This document shows positions 57,355 through 64,000 of a stretch of DNA of 64,000 bases, in pieces (position 1 is the first letter of the stretch; each line of letters starts with the position of its first letter). Source of the DNA: Streptomyces seoulensis (GTDB lineage: Bacteria; Actinomycetota; Actinomycetes; Streptomycetales; Streptomycetaceae); assembly GCF_022846655.1 (NCBI RefSeq), contig NZ_AP025667.1, positions 471,001 to 535,000 on the forward strand. Reading direction: 5' to 3'. Both the position numbers and the translations under genes were made by a program. The notes under the pieces were generated by a model. It made no database searches, was not told the origin of the DNA, and saw only the letters and a list, made by a program, of their open reading frames with translations.

Positions 57355-60129
57355 TCAGCCGATGCGGGTCAGCTTGCTGCCGAGGCCCGGTTCGGCCAGG
57401 TCGTCGCGCAGGGCGACCGGCACCTTCACGGCACCGGCCGAGCCGTCACCCACGGTGAGCGAACCGACCTTGGTGCCGGCCTTCGCGACGTGCGGGATTG
57501 TGCTGGAGGTGAAGGAGAGCCGCACCTTCAGGCCCGCCCAGCCGGCCGCCTTCACGTCCTCGGTCACCTCGACCGGGGTCTGGCCGCCCAGGCCGTCGTC
57601 CACGTACCCGACGACCGTGCCCTTCTTCAGCACCGTCTCCGACTTCAGCGCGCCCTGCGCGGCCCGGATCAGCGCGTCGCTGCTGTCCATGGCGGCGCTG
57701 AGGATGCTGTTGTCCCGCTTGCTCGGCGGCTGCCGCAGCACCGCGCCGATGATCATCCGGGTCTCGCCGTCGACGTCCTGCTTCGCGGCGAAGACCAGGT
57801 TGCCGAGCGCGGAGGTGGTGGTGCCGGTCTTGATGCCGACGACGCCGTTGTGCCCGACGAGCTGGTTCCAGTTGGAGTGGTACGTGCCCTTGTAGTCGGT
57901 GTACGACATCATCGCCGCGACCTCGCGGAACGCGGGCATCTCCATCGCGGCCTTGGCCAGCTTCACCTGGTCCGAGGCGGTGCTGACGGTGGAGTTGGTC
58001 AGACCCGAGGGGTCGGTGTACGTCGTGCCGTCCATGCCGAGGCCCTCGGCGGCCTCGTTCATCTTCGCCACGAACGCCTTCTCCGAACCGGCGTCCCAGC
58101 GGGCGAGGAGGCGGGCCACGTTGTTCGCGGACGCGATCAGCACGCCCTCCAGCGCCTCACGCTGGGTGATCTTGTCACCTTCCGTGACGTCGACGGTGGA
58201 CTCCTGGCCCGCCTTCGACTGGGCCTGGGCGGTCTTGTCGATGTTGATCTTCGGGCCCTCGGCGCCGCTCTTGAGCGGGTGGTCGCGCAGGATCAGGTAC
58301 GCGGTCATCACCTTCGCCACACTGGCGATCGGGACGGGCTTGCCGGAACCGGAGGAGCCGAACGAGCCGATGCCCTGCACGTCCAGCGCGGCCTGGCCGT
58401 CGGCGGGCCAGGGGATGTCCGCCTTGCCGCCCTCGAAGGTGTAGCTGTCCTTCGCGGTCAGGGCCAGCGAGGGCTGCGGCAGCGGGCGCGTGGCCTGCAC
58501 GACCCCGAGGATCACCACCAGCAGGATCACCAGCGGCGTCCAGATCTTCACCCGCCGCATCAGCGTGCGTACCGGGGTCTCCGGCGGCGGGGGCGTGTTC
58601 GTCAGCTCCGCCAGCAGGTCCAGCGGCGGCTTCGGCGGCAGCGGCTGCTGAGTCGTCCGCTCCGGGCCCACCTGGGGCACGACCCGCGTCTCCTCGGCCT
58701 TGGCCGAGGGTCCCTTGAGGTCGGGCTTGAGCGCGACGAACCTGCTGGTCCGCTCGGCGTCCCGCTCCGCGGGAGCGGGCTTCGGCTTCCCGCCCAGCTT
58801 GAGCATGGTCGTGGGCTGGTCGACCTCCGGCTTCTTGGGCCTGGGGGCCTTGAAGACGGTGGTCGGGTTGTCGACGGCGTCCGCGGGAGTGGTGGCGTCC
58901 TCGGGGCTGTCCTCGGCACCGGCCTCGGGGGCGTCCTTGCCGGGGCGCTCGGGGACGTCACCGGCGGGCTCGGCGTCGCCCTTCGCGGCCGGGAGGGGGG
59001 TGCCCTTCGAGGAGTCCTCGGCCTCGTCCTCGGTATCGTTCCCGGCGGCGGGCTCGTCGGCAGGCTCGGCGTCGCCCTCCTCGGAGTCCTCAGCGGAGCC
59101 GGAGGTGCCCTCAGGGGCGCCCTCGGGGTCCTCGCGGGGCGAATCCTCACCGGAGCCCTCGGAAGCGCCCTCAGGGGCGTCAGTGGCGTCCGGGGCCCCG
59201 TCCGCGCCGGACTTCTTGAACGTGTCGTCAGGTACGGCCTTGGAGGCGCCCTCGGCCGCCTTCGCGTCCCCGGTGCCGGAACCTTCCTCCGGCGCGTCCT
59301 CGGCGTCGTCCGCGGAACCCTCCGCGCCCGAACCATTCGAAGAATCCCCGGCCTTGACCGGATCGGCACCGTCACGGTCGCCGGCCGGAGAGCCGCCCTC
59401 GTCCGATCCGTCGGAACCGTCCCCGGCGTGGGCCGAAGCCGTGCCCGCGTCCGAACCTCCGGAAGCGTCCCCGGTGTTGGCCGGAGAGCCACCTTCGTCC
59501 GAGGCGTCCGAGGCGTCCGAGTCCTCGGAACCCTCCCCGGCGTCGGCCGAAGCCGTGCCCTCGTCCGAACCTCCGGAAGCACCCCCGGCGTTGGCCGGAG
59601 AGCCACCTTCGTCCGAGGCGTCCGAGGCGTCCGAGCCCTCGGAACCCTCCCCGGCGTCGGCCGAAGCCGCGCCCTCGTCCGAACCGGCGGAACCACCCGC
59701 GGCCTCGGTCGAAGAGCCACTCTCGTCCGAACCAGCCGAACCAGCCGAACCACTCTCGGCGTTGGCCGGAGAGGCACCCTCGTCCGAACCGGCGGAACCA
59801 CCCGCGGCCTCGGCCGGAGAGTCACCCTCCTCCGAACCGCCGGAGGCACCCTCGGCGGAAGTGCCCGACTCGCCCTCGGCGGAGGGCTTTTCCTTCGCCG
59901 AGCCGCCGGAGGCGTCCTCGGCCGAACGGACCCAAGCCGAGACCGCCTCGCGGAGTTCCTCGTCCTCGACGGGGGCCGCCGAGTCGGCGGTGGTCGCCTT
60001 GGCTGAACCTGCGGAGCCCGCTTCGCGGGCCGCGGGCACCGCGCCCGCGCTCCCCGACGCCGGTTCCGCCGACGCCTCGTGCTGCTTCGACCTGTCGGGG
60101 GACTCGCCCGCCACCGATGCCTCCTCCAT
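57355..60129 (-). CDS. D-alanyl-D-alanine carboxypeptidase with long acidic cytoplasmic tail
   Basis: A 924-residue protein. Residues about 1-525 are disordered and very rich in Ser, Gly, Glu, Asp and Ala, with 38-residue tandem repeats (SDEGxASADAGEGSEGSD pattern). Near residues 430-500 come NPTTVFKAPRP, QPTTMLKLGG and TSRFVALKPD. A single membrane helix follows (about 528-548; TPLVILLVVILGVVQA). The extracytoplasmic domain is a penicillin-binding peptidase S11: SxxK as SVAK near 602, SAN, and KTG (VGIKTGTT) near 765. It trims D-Ala from peptidoglycan. The tail is far longer than in normal DacA proteins. Start ATG 60129 (MEEASVAGES) is uncertain. Confidence 0.85.
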   Translation of the reverse strand: MEEASVAGESPDRSKQHEASAEPASGSAGAVPAAREAGSAGSAKATTADSAAPVEDEELREAVSAWVRSAEDASGGSAKEKPSAEGESGTSAEGASGGSEEGDSPAEAAGGSAGSDEGASPANAESGSAGSAGSDESGSSTEAAGGSAGSDEGAASADAGEGSEGSDASDASDEGGSPANAGGASGGSDEGTASADAGEGSEDSDASDASDEGGSPANTGDASGGSDAGTASAHAGDGSDGSDEGGSPAGDRDGADPVKAGDSSNGSGAEGSADDAEDAPEEGSGTGDAKAAEGASKAVPDDTFKKSGADGAPDATDAPEGASEGSGEDSPREDPEGAPEGTSGSAEDSEEGDAEPADEPAAGNDTEDEAEDSSKGTPLPAAKGDAEPAGDVPERPGKDAPEAGAEDSPEDATTPADAVDNPTTVFKAPRPKKPEVDQPTTMLKLGGKPKPAPAERDAERTSRFVALKPDLKGPSAKAEETRVVPQVGPERTTQQPLPPKPPLDLLAELTNTPPPPETPVRTLMRRVKIWTPLVILLVVILGVVQATRPLPQPSLALTAKDSYTFEGGKADIPWPADGQAALDVQGIGSFGSSGSGKPVPIASVAKVMTAYLILRDHPLKSGAEGPKINIDKTAQAQSKAGQESTVDVTEGDKITQREALEGVLIASANNVARLLARWDAGSEKAFVAKMNEAAEGLGMDGTTYTDPSGLTNSTVSTASDQVKLAKAAMEMPAFREVAAMMSYTDYKGTYHSNWNQLVGHNGVVGIKTGTTTSALGNLVFAAKQDVDGETRMIIGAVLRQPPSKRDNSILSAAMDSSDALIRAAQGALKSETVLKKGTVVGYVDDGLGGQTPVEVTEDVKAAGWAGLKVRLSFTSSTIPHVAKAGTKVGSLTVGDGSAGAVKVPVALRDDLAEPGLGSKLTRIG
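59369..59830. repeat. Tandem-repeat region of the acidic tail
   Basis: The stretch beginning ACCTTCGTCCGAGGCGTCC at 59491 recurs at 59605, a period of 114 bases (38 codons), with related copies on both sides. Both strands stay open over the same span, so the reverse frame is a shadow. Repeats of this kind change in length between strains. Confidence 0.75.
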
Positions 60130-60310
60130 GCGCCGCACGCGCACTCGCGCGCACTGTCCGAACCATGTACCAGTGTCCTGTGTGGGGGTTCGCCCGTAGT
60201 GGCAGACGAGAACGACATACCTGCCGGTTCCCCCATGAACCGGGCACGCACCCTCGACAGATGAATGTGAGAGGCGTCACCCTGTCATTCATCCACGCGG
60301 GGAGGCATGG

Positions 60311-61066
60311 ATGGGCAGGAGCCGCAGAACACTTCCGGAAGAGCTTCTGATGCTCGCACTGGACCCGGCCACGGGTACCACTGCGCAGCCGCAGTCGCTC
60401 GACCTCGGTCTGGCCGGTGCGCAGCTAGTGGAGCTGGCGCTGGCCGGACGGATAGCCCCAGACGGGGATCGTATCGCCGTGGTGGTGCCACGGCCGACAG
60501 GAGATCCGACTCTGGACTGCGCGTTGGAGCTGCTGCGAAGGCGCGGCGCTCCGGTACGGGCCGTCCATTGGATAGGCGGGCCCCGGCTGGGCCTGCGCCA
60601 GACCTATCTGTCGCACCTGGAGAGGTGCGGCATGGTGGCCGCCGTACCGGGCCAGATGTGCGGCGTGCTGCCGACCACGCGGTACCAGGCGACGGACACC
60701 ACCATCAGCCGGGAGATCCGCGGGAGGCTCGACTCCGCGATCCGCACCGGCGTACCACCGGACCCACGGACCGCCGCGCTGGCCGCGCTGGCCCACGCGG
60801 TCGGGCTGGGCAAGCACCTGTATCCGGGCAACGAGGGGCGTTCGTCCCGCTCCCGGCTGCGGGACCTGATCCGGCACGACCCGATGGGCGGCCTGGTCGC
60901 GCACGCGGTGATGGACGTGCAGAACGGCGTGGCCGCGCAGCCGAGGCGCGGCCAGGGCCCCACGGGCCGGCAGCCCGGCCCCGGAGCCAGGGCCACCGGG
61001 GAACCCGCACGCGGGGTCCCGATGCAGCCGCACCACGGCCCCATGGCCCGAGCGGCGGCACACTGA
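60311..61066 (+). CDS. GPP34 (GOLPH3-like) family protein
   Basis: A 251-residue actinobacterial GPP34 protein. It starts MGRSRRTLPEELLMLALDPA, the family opening, then LAGAQLVELALAGRI, HWIGGPRLGLRQTYLSHLER and a GVLPTTRYQATDTTISREIR stretch. GPP34 proteins bind phosphoinositides in eukaryotes; the bacterial role is unknown. The last 45 residues are a Pro/Gly/Arg tail. ATG 60311 (GGAGGCATGGATGGGC before it) is divergent from the carboxypeptidase. Confidence 0.85.
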   Translation: MGRSRRTLPEELLMLALDPATGTTAQPQSLDLGLAGAQLVELALAGRIAPDGDRIAVVVPRPTGDPTLDCALELLRRRGAPVRAVHWIGGPRLGLRQTYLSHLERCGMVAAVPGQMCGVLPTTRYQATDTTISREIRGRLDSAIRTGVPPDPRTAALAALAHAVGLGKHLYPGNEGRSSRSRLRDLIRHDPMGGLVAHAVMDVQNGVAAQPRRGQGPTGRQPGPGARATGEPARGVPMQPHHGPMARAAAH

Positions 61067-61246
61067 GCGGACCGGCCGAGGGCGACTTCGCTCGATGACG
61101 GCCGGGCCGAGGAGCGGGACGGGGGACCGACAGGGTTCCCCGCCCCGCTCCGACGCTTGCGTGCGTAGCAGACCGCTGACCGGCCCGTACCCCGAACTGA
61201 CGCGTACGCGCCGCATATCCGACGTTTCCCAGCGGTAGAAACCACC

Positions 61247-61275
61247 TTGGTGGCAGTCTGCTCAACAGCAGATAC
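61247..61275 (+). promoter_or_regulatory. Promoter of the Xre gene with embedded palindrome
   Basis: TTGGTG (61247-61252) and AGATAC (61270-61275) are 17 bases apart, a plausible -35/-10 pair. TCTGCT-CAAC-AGCAGA (61257-61272) is a perfect inverted repeat in the spacer, suggesting an operator, perhaps for the Xre protein itself. Confidence 0.5.
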
Positions 61276-61318
61276 GCAAAGTGTCAGATACAGGCAGCCA
61301 GCCGGAGGTGTGCGTCCC

Positions 61319-62176
61319 GTGGCGTCCAATGTCAATCCCACCGTCAGGCGGCGCCGACTGGGCCAGGAGCTGCGCAAGCTCCGCGAGCTCAAGGGCATGA
61401 CGGCCGAAGAGGTCGCCGACCGCCTGCTGGTGTCACAGTCGAAGATCAGCCGGCTGGAGAACGGCCGCCGCAGCATCAGTCAGCGCGACGTCCGTGATCT
61501 GTGCGGGGTGTACGAGGTCGAGGACCAGAGGGTGGTCGACTCGCTGATGGAGATGGCCCGCGACTCACGCCAGCAGGGCTGGTGGCACACATTCGGCGAC
61601 ATCCCGTACAGCGTCTACATCGGTCTGGAGACGGACGCGGAGTCGCTGCGGGTGTACGAACCCCAGCTCGTCACCGGCCTGTTGCAGACCCGCGCGTACG
61701 CGGAGGCGCTGGTGCGGGGCGCGCTGCCGGAGACCTCGACCGCCGAGATCGAGAAGCGCGTCAAGGTCCGTATGCGCAGGCAGGAGCGGGTCACCGACCA
61801 GGAGAACCCGCTGCGCCTCTGGGTGGTGCTGGACGAGGCCGCGCTGCACCGCGTCGTCGGCAGCAAGCTCATCATGCGCGAGCAGTTGGAGCACCTGGGC
61901 GAGCTGTCCCAGCTCCCGCACGTCACCGTGCAGGTGCTGCCCTTCGAGGTGGGCGCGCATCCGGGTCTCAACGGCCAGTACGCCATCCTGGAGTTCGCCG
62001 ACGCGGCCGACTCCAGCGTGGTCTACCTGGAGGGCGTCACCAGCGACCTGTACCTGGAGAAGGCGCCGGACGTGCAGAAGTACGCCGTGATGTACGAGCA
62101 CCTGCGGGCCCAGGCACTCCCGGTGGAGCAGTCCCAGCGGTTCATCCAGGACGCCGCCAAGAGGTTCGCCCAGTAG
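61319..62176 (+). CDS. Xre-family regulator with DUF5753 domain
   Basis: A 285-residue WhiJ-like regulator. Residues about 10-70 are the Xre helix-turn-helix (RRLGQELRKLRELKGMTAEE, VADRLLVSQSKISRLENGRR). Residues about 100-280 form the DUF5753 domain (YEPQLVTGLLQTRAYAEALV, VRMRRQERVTDQENPLRLWV, VQVLPFEVGAHPGLNG). GTG 61319 has GGAGGTG 8-9 bases before it. It is followed by a DUF397 gene, the standard partner. Such pairs influence development or antibiotic production in Streptomyces; the small partner is thought to oppose the regulator. Confidence 0.92.
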   Translation: MASNVNPTVRRRRLGQELRKLRELKGMTAEEVADRLLVSQSKISRLENGRRSISQRDVRDLCGVYEVEDQRVVDSLMEMARDSRQQGWWHTFGDIPYSVYIGLETDAESLRVYEPQLVTGLLQTRAYAEALVRGALPETSTAEIEKRVKVRMRRQERVTDQENPLRLWVVLDEAALHRVVGSKLIMREQLEHLGELSQLPHVTVQVLPFEVGAHPGLNGQYAILEFADAADSSVVYLEGVTSDLYLEKAPDVQKYAVMYEHLRAQALPVEQSQRFIQDAAKRFAQ

Positions 62177-62295
62177 TGACGCGGGGCGAGGGATCGTACA
62201 CCGTCGCCCCGTATCCGTGACGGGTCAGTTGGAATATGCCATCCGCTTGAGTGAACGCCCCCTGCGAGCAGGTCGGTTGACCGGCTAGCGTCGAT

Positions 62296-62324
62296 CACGC
62301 CAATCGCTCGCATGGGTTGGCGTG
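62296..62324. promoter_or_regulatory. Inverted repeat upstream of the DUF397 gene
   Basis: CACGCCAA (62296-62303) is complementary to TTGGCGTG (62317-62324), 8-base arms around a 13-base spacer. It lies between a possible TAGCGT -10 (62285-62290) and the start codon at 62359, so it can serve as an operator or a 5' stem. Confidence 0.5.
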
Positions 62325-62358
62325 AACCGCACCACCGCAACTCGCAACAGGAGTGGAC

Positions 62359-62547
62359 ATGGCACTGATTCAGGGCGCTTCGGAGACGTGGATGAAGTCC
62401 TCCTATTCCGCGGGCAACGGCGCCTGCGTCGAGGTCAAGTCGCCGACCGCCGCCGAACTCGCCGTACGGGACTCCAAGGACCTCGGAGGACCCGTCCTGG
62501 CCTTCCCCGCCACGGCGTGGAACGCCTTCGTGGCCTCGGTCAAGTAG
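62359..62547 (+). CDS. DUF397-family small protein
   Basis: A 62-residue protein with the family pattern WMKSSYSAGNGACVEVKSPT, AVRDSKDLGGPVLAFPATAW and a short C-terminal helix FVASVK. ATG 62359 has CAGGAGTGGAC in front of it. It lies 182 bases after the Xre gene, with its own probable promoter. By family it is the partner of the regulator at 61319. It is followed by a strong hairpin. Confidence 0.92.
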   Translation: MALIQGASETWMKSSYSAGNGACVEVKSPTAAELAVRDSKDLGGPVLAFPATAWNAFVASVK

Positions 62548-62622
62548 GACCGGCTCCGGTCCCACCGCGCGGAAGCACCCGACCGATGCTTCGCCGAGCA
62601 CGACAGCACGAGCACCACCCGC

Positions 62623-62664
62623 GAAGCCCCCTCGACCGGTCGCCGTCCTTGCCGAGGGGGCTTC
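62623..62664 (+). terminator. Hairpin after the DUF397 gene
   Basis: GAAGCCCCCTCG (62623-62634) is complementary to CGAGGGGGCTTC (62653-62664), 12-base arms with an 18-base loop. It ends 38 bases before the convergent peroxidase stop at 62702 and may serve both. Confidence 0.85.
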
Positions 62665-62701
62665 ACTCATGCCGGCTCTCTTCGTGCCGGGAAGGCGTGG
62701 G

Positions 62702-63208
62702 TCAGCCGAGCTGCGCCTCGACGGCCGCCACGACCTCGGCGGACTCCGGCTCGGTCTGCGGGGCGAAGCGGGCGACGACCCGGCCGTCGCGGCCGACCAG
62801 GAACTTCTCGAAGTTCCAGCGGATGTCGCCGGTGTGGCCCTCGGCGTCGGCGAAGCCCGTCAGGCGGTCGTAGAGCGGGTGGCGGCCGTCGCCGTTCACC
62901 TCGACCTTCTCGGTCAGCGGGAAGCTCACGCCGTACGTCGCCGAGCAGAACTCCGCGATCTCCTCGGCGGAACCGGGCTCCTGCCCCATGAACTGGTTGC
63001 ACGGCACGCCGAGCACGGTGAACCCGCGCGGGCCGAACCGCTCCTGCAGTCGCTCCAGGCCCGTGTACTGCGGGGTCAGCCCGCACTTGGAGGCCACGTT
63101 CACGACGAGCACGGCCTGCCCGGCGTACCGGGAGAGCTCGGCGGAGCCGCCCTGGAGGGCGCCGATCTCGACATCGAGGGGGGAGGGGGTGTGATCGCTG
63201 GTCGTCAT
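62702..63208 (-). CDS. Glutathione peroxidase family (thiol peroxidase)
   Basis: A 168-residue peroxidase. The peroxidatic cysteine is in VNVASKCGLTPQY (about residue 42), followed by VLGVPCNQFMGQEPGS, a second conserved block, and WNFEKFLVGRDGRVVARF. It has cysteine instead of selenocysteine. Because streptomycetes lack glutathione, the real reductant is probably thioredoxin or mycothiol-linked (inference). A ribosome site is not obvious on the minus strand before ATG 63208. The gene to the right (63218) runs in the same direction and lies 9 bases upstream, so they may be co-transcribed. Confidence 0.92.
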   Translation of the reverse strand: MTTSDHTPSPLDVEIGALQGGSAELSRYAGQAVLVVNVASKCGLTPQYTGLERLQERFGPRGFTVLGVPCNQFMGQEPGSAEEIAEFCSATYGVSFPLTEKVEVNGDGRHPLYDRLTGFADAEGHTGDIRWNFEKFLVGRDGRVVARFAPQTEPESAEVVAAVEAQLG

Positions 63209-63217
63209 GCGGGCAGC

Positions 63218-64000
63218 CTAGTCAGGGCTCACCCGCGCGGCCTCCACCAGTACCTCTCCCGCCGCCGTGCGTGAGTACAGCACCGAGCGGCCCGCGCGGC
63301 GGCGGGTGATCAGGGACGACTCGCGCAGCACCTTCAGATGGCGGCCGACCGAGCCGAGCGTCTGGCCGGTGAGCGCGGTGAGCTGGGTCGTGCTCAAGGG
63401 GGAGTCCAGCAGGGACAGGACGCTCGCGCGGCCCGGCCCCAGCAGCGCGCCCAGGCTCGTGGGCACCGGACGCTCGGCCGGTCCGGCGAGGACACCGGCG
63501 CAGGGGTAGACCACCGCGTACCGCTCCCGCTCCTCCCACGACACCCAGCCCTGCCGCTGCGCCGTCACCGGGACGAGGACGAGTTCGGCGCCGGAGATCT
63601 CGCGGGGCGGGTAGGCGCGGACGTTGACCTGGAACCGGCTCTCCCCGAGCCACCGCGTCCCCGGCCGCAGCGAGTCCAGCACCCCGGCCCAGCCGCCCCG
63701 GCTCATCCGCGCGGTGCGGGCCAGCACGTCCGCCTCCAGCACCCGCCTGCGCCGCTCCCAGTGCGGCCGTACCGTCTCCTCCCACACCCACTCCAGCAGC
63801 GCGGCCGCCCGCTCGGGCAGGTCGTCCCGGTCCAGTGCGGCGGGCAGCGGCCCGGCGAGGGAGAGCAGCAGGTGGGCGCGGGCGTCGGCGGGGCGGGCGG
63901 CCCGCACCCGGGCGATCTCCTCGGTGAAGGTCTCCCCGTCGCGCGGGGTGGGGGTGAGGAAGTCGGCGATCCAGTCGCGGCCCAGTCCGGCGCGGATCAG
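63218..64000 (-). CDS. ArsR-type winged-helix regulator, 5' end outside window
   Basis: The frame is open to base 64000, so at least 260 residues are visible and the N-terminus is missing. The N-terminal two thirds (about 1-170) form an alpha/beta domain (HWERRRRVLEADVLARTARM, FQVNVRAYPPREISGAELVL, DUF5937-like). The C-terminal third is an ArsR-type winged helix (ASVLSLLDSPLSTTQLTALT, SVGRHLKVLRESSLITRRRA, SVLYSRTAAGEVLV). It may regulate its neighbour or itself; the signal is unknown. A GTG at 63907 exists but sits inside the domain. Confidence 0.82.
   Translation of the reverse strand: MIRAGLGRDWIADFLTPTPRDGETFTEEIARVRAARPADARAHLLLSLAGPLPAALDRDDLPERAAALLEWVWEETVRPHWERRRRVLEADVLARTARMSRGGWAGVLDSLRPGTRWLGESRFQVNVRAYPPREISGAELVLVPVTAQRQGWVSWEERERYAVVYPCAGVLAGPAERPVPTSLGALLGPGRASVLSLLDSPLSTTQLTALTGQTLGSVGRHLKVLRESSLITRRRAGRSVLYSRTAAGEVLVEAARVSPD

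Noticed and set aside
57490..60006. 838-codon plus-strand frame across the carboxypeptidase
   Set aside because: It exists because the acidic repeats keep all frames open. It has no domain and would be antisense to a PBP with complete motifs.
1..64000. CRISPR arrays, tRNA/rRNA genes, insertion sequences, attachment sites
   Set aside because: Scanned by eye on both strands; no regular repeat-spacer pattern, cloverleaf sequence or transposase motif was seen.

Overview
The window is high-GC actinobacterial DNA, almost certainly from a Streptomyces chromosome. The signs are strong third-position G/C bias, many GTG starts, TANNNT-type leaderless promoters, a complete afsK/afsS/afsR regulatory locus, an Xre-DUF397 pair, FbiC, a DmdR1-type iron regulator and mycothiol-type (MDMPI) domains. 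From memory, the gene order resembles the core region of S. coelicolor around SCO4380 to SCO4444. I could not check that here. There are no tRNA or rRNA genes, no CRISPR array, no transposase and no phage genes.

Layout. 1-314: 5' part of a phosphotransferase gene that runs off the window. 421-10585: a catabolic operon (MDMPI-like protein, AtuA-like protein, acyl-CoA carboxylase beta and alpha, acyl-CoA dehydrogenase, CoA ligase, enoyl-CoA hydratase, TetR regulator). It has the content of a short acyclic-terpene/branched-acyl pathway. 10652-13899: a 25-residue leader peptide before a 2-oxoglutarate oxygenase, then divergent citrate synthase and pdxH. 14278-21684: PAS-GAF sensor, SIS protein, DmdR1-type iron repressor, an alpha/beta hydrolase lacking the nucleophile serine, a two-gene ABC exporter and a prim-pol-like protein. 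21945-31481: an NsdA-like regulator, a proline-rich membrane protein with repeated TQ motifs, an amino-acid-type binding lipoprotein, purU, an ECF sigma factor with a zinc anti-sigma/MDMPI fusion, a STAS protein and an RsbW-like kinase. 31750-37033: GlxA-type regulator, MFS transporter, flavin monooxygenase, GNAT and a PNPOx-like oxidase.

37145-44690 is the AfsK signalling locus: TetR, KbpA-like VOC protein, AfsK kinase with a PQQ propeller, AfsS and AfsR. The Ser/Thr kinase AfsK phosphorylates the SARP AfsR, which activates afsS to raise secondary metabolism. A two-copy 11-bp SARP repeat lies in the afsS promoter. 44819-48139 is a four-gene leftward unit (ribbon-helix-helix regulator, DUF4097 protein, DrrA/B-type ABC exporter). 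It is headed by an unusually long helically phased array of TGGCACC-like sites. 48311-55040 holds fbiC (F420 deazaflavin), a degenerate L,D-transpeptidase-like protein, a DUF2165 protein, an ADP-ribosylglycohydrolase-like protein lacking its metal ligands, and a sodium:solute symporter. 55195-64000 holds a large membrane protein with a tandem duplication, a D-Ala-D-Ala carboxypeptidase with a long acidic repetitive cytoplasmic tail, a GPP34 protein, the Xre-DUF397 pair, glutathione peroxidase and a partial ArsR-type regulator.

The best candidates for something undescribed are the phased operator array at 48150-48250 with its regulator and export unit, the Cys-containing leader peptide before the oxygenase, and the two or three pseudoenzymes. 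Functions are inferred from recognised family motifs only; no searches were run.
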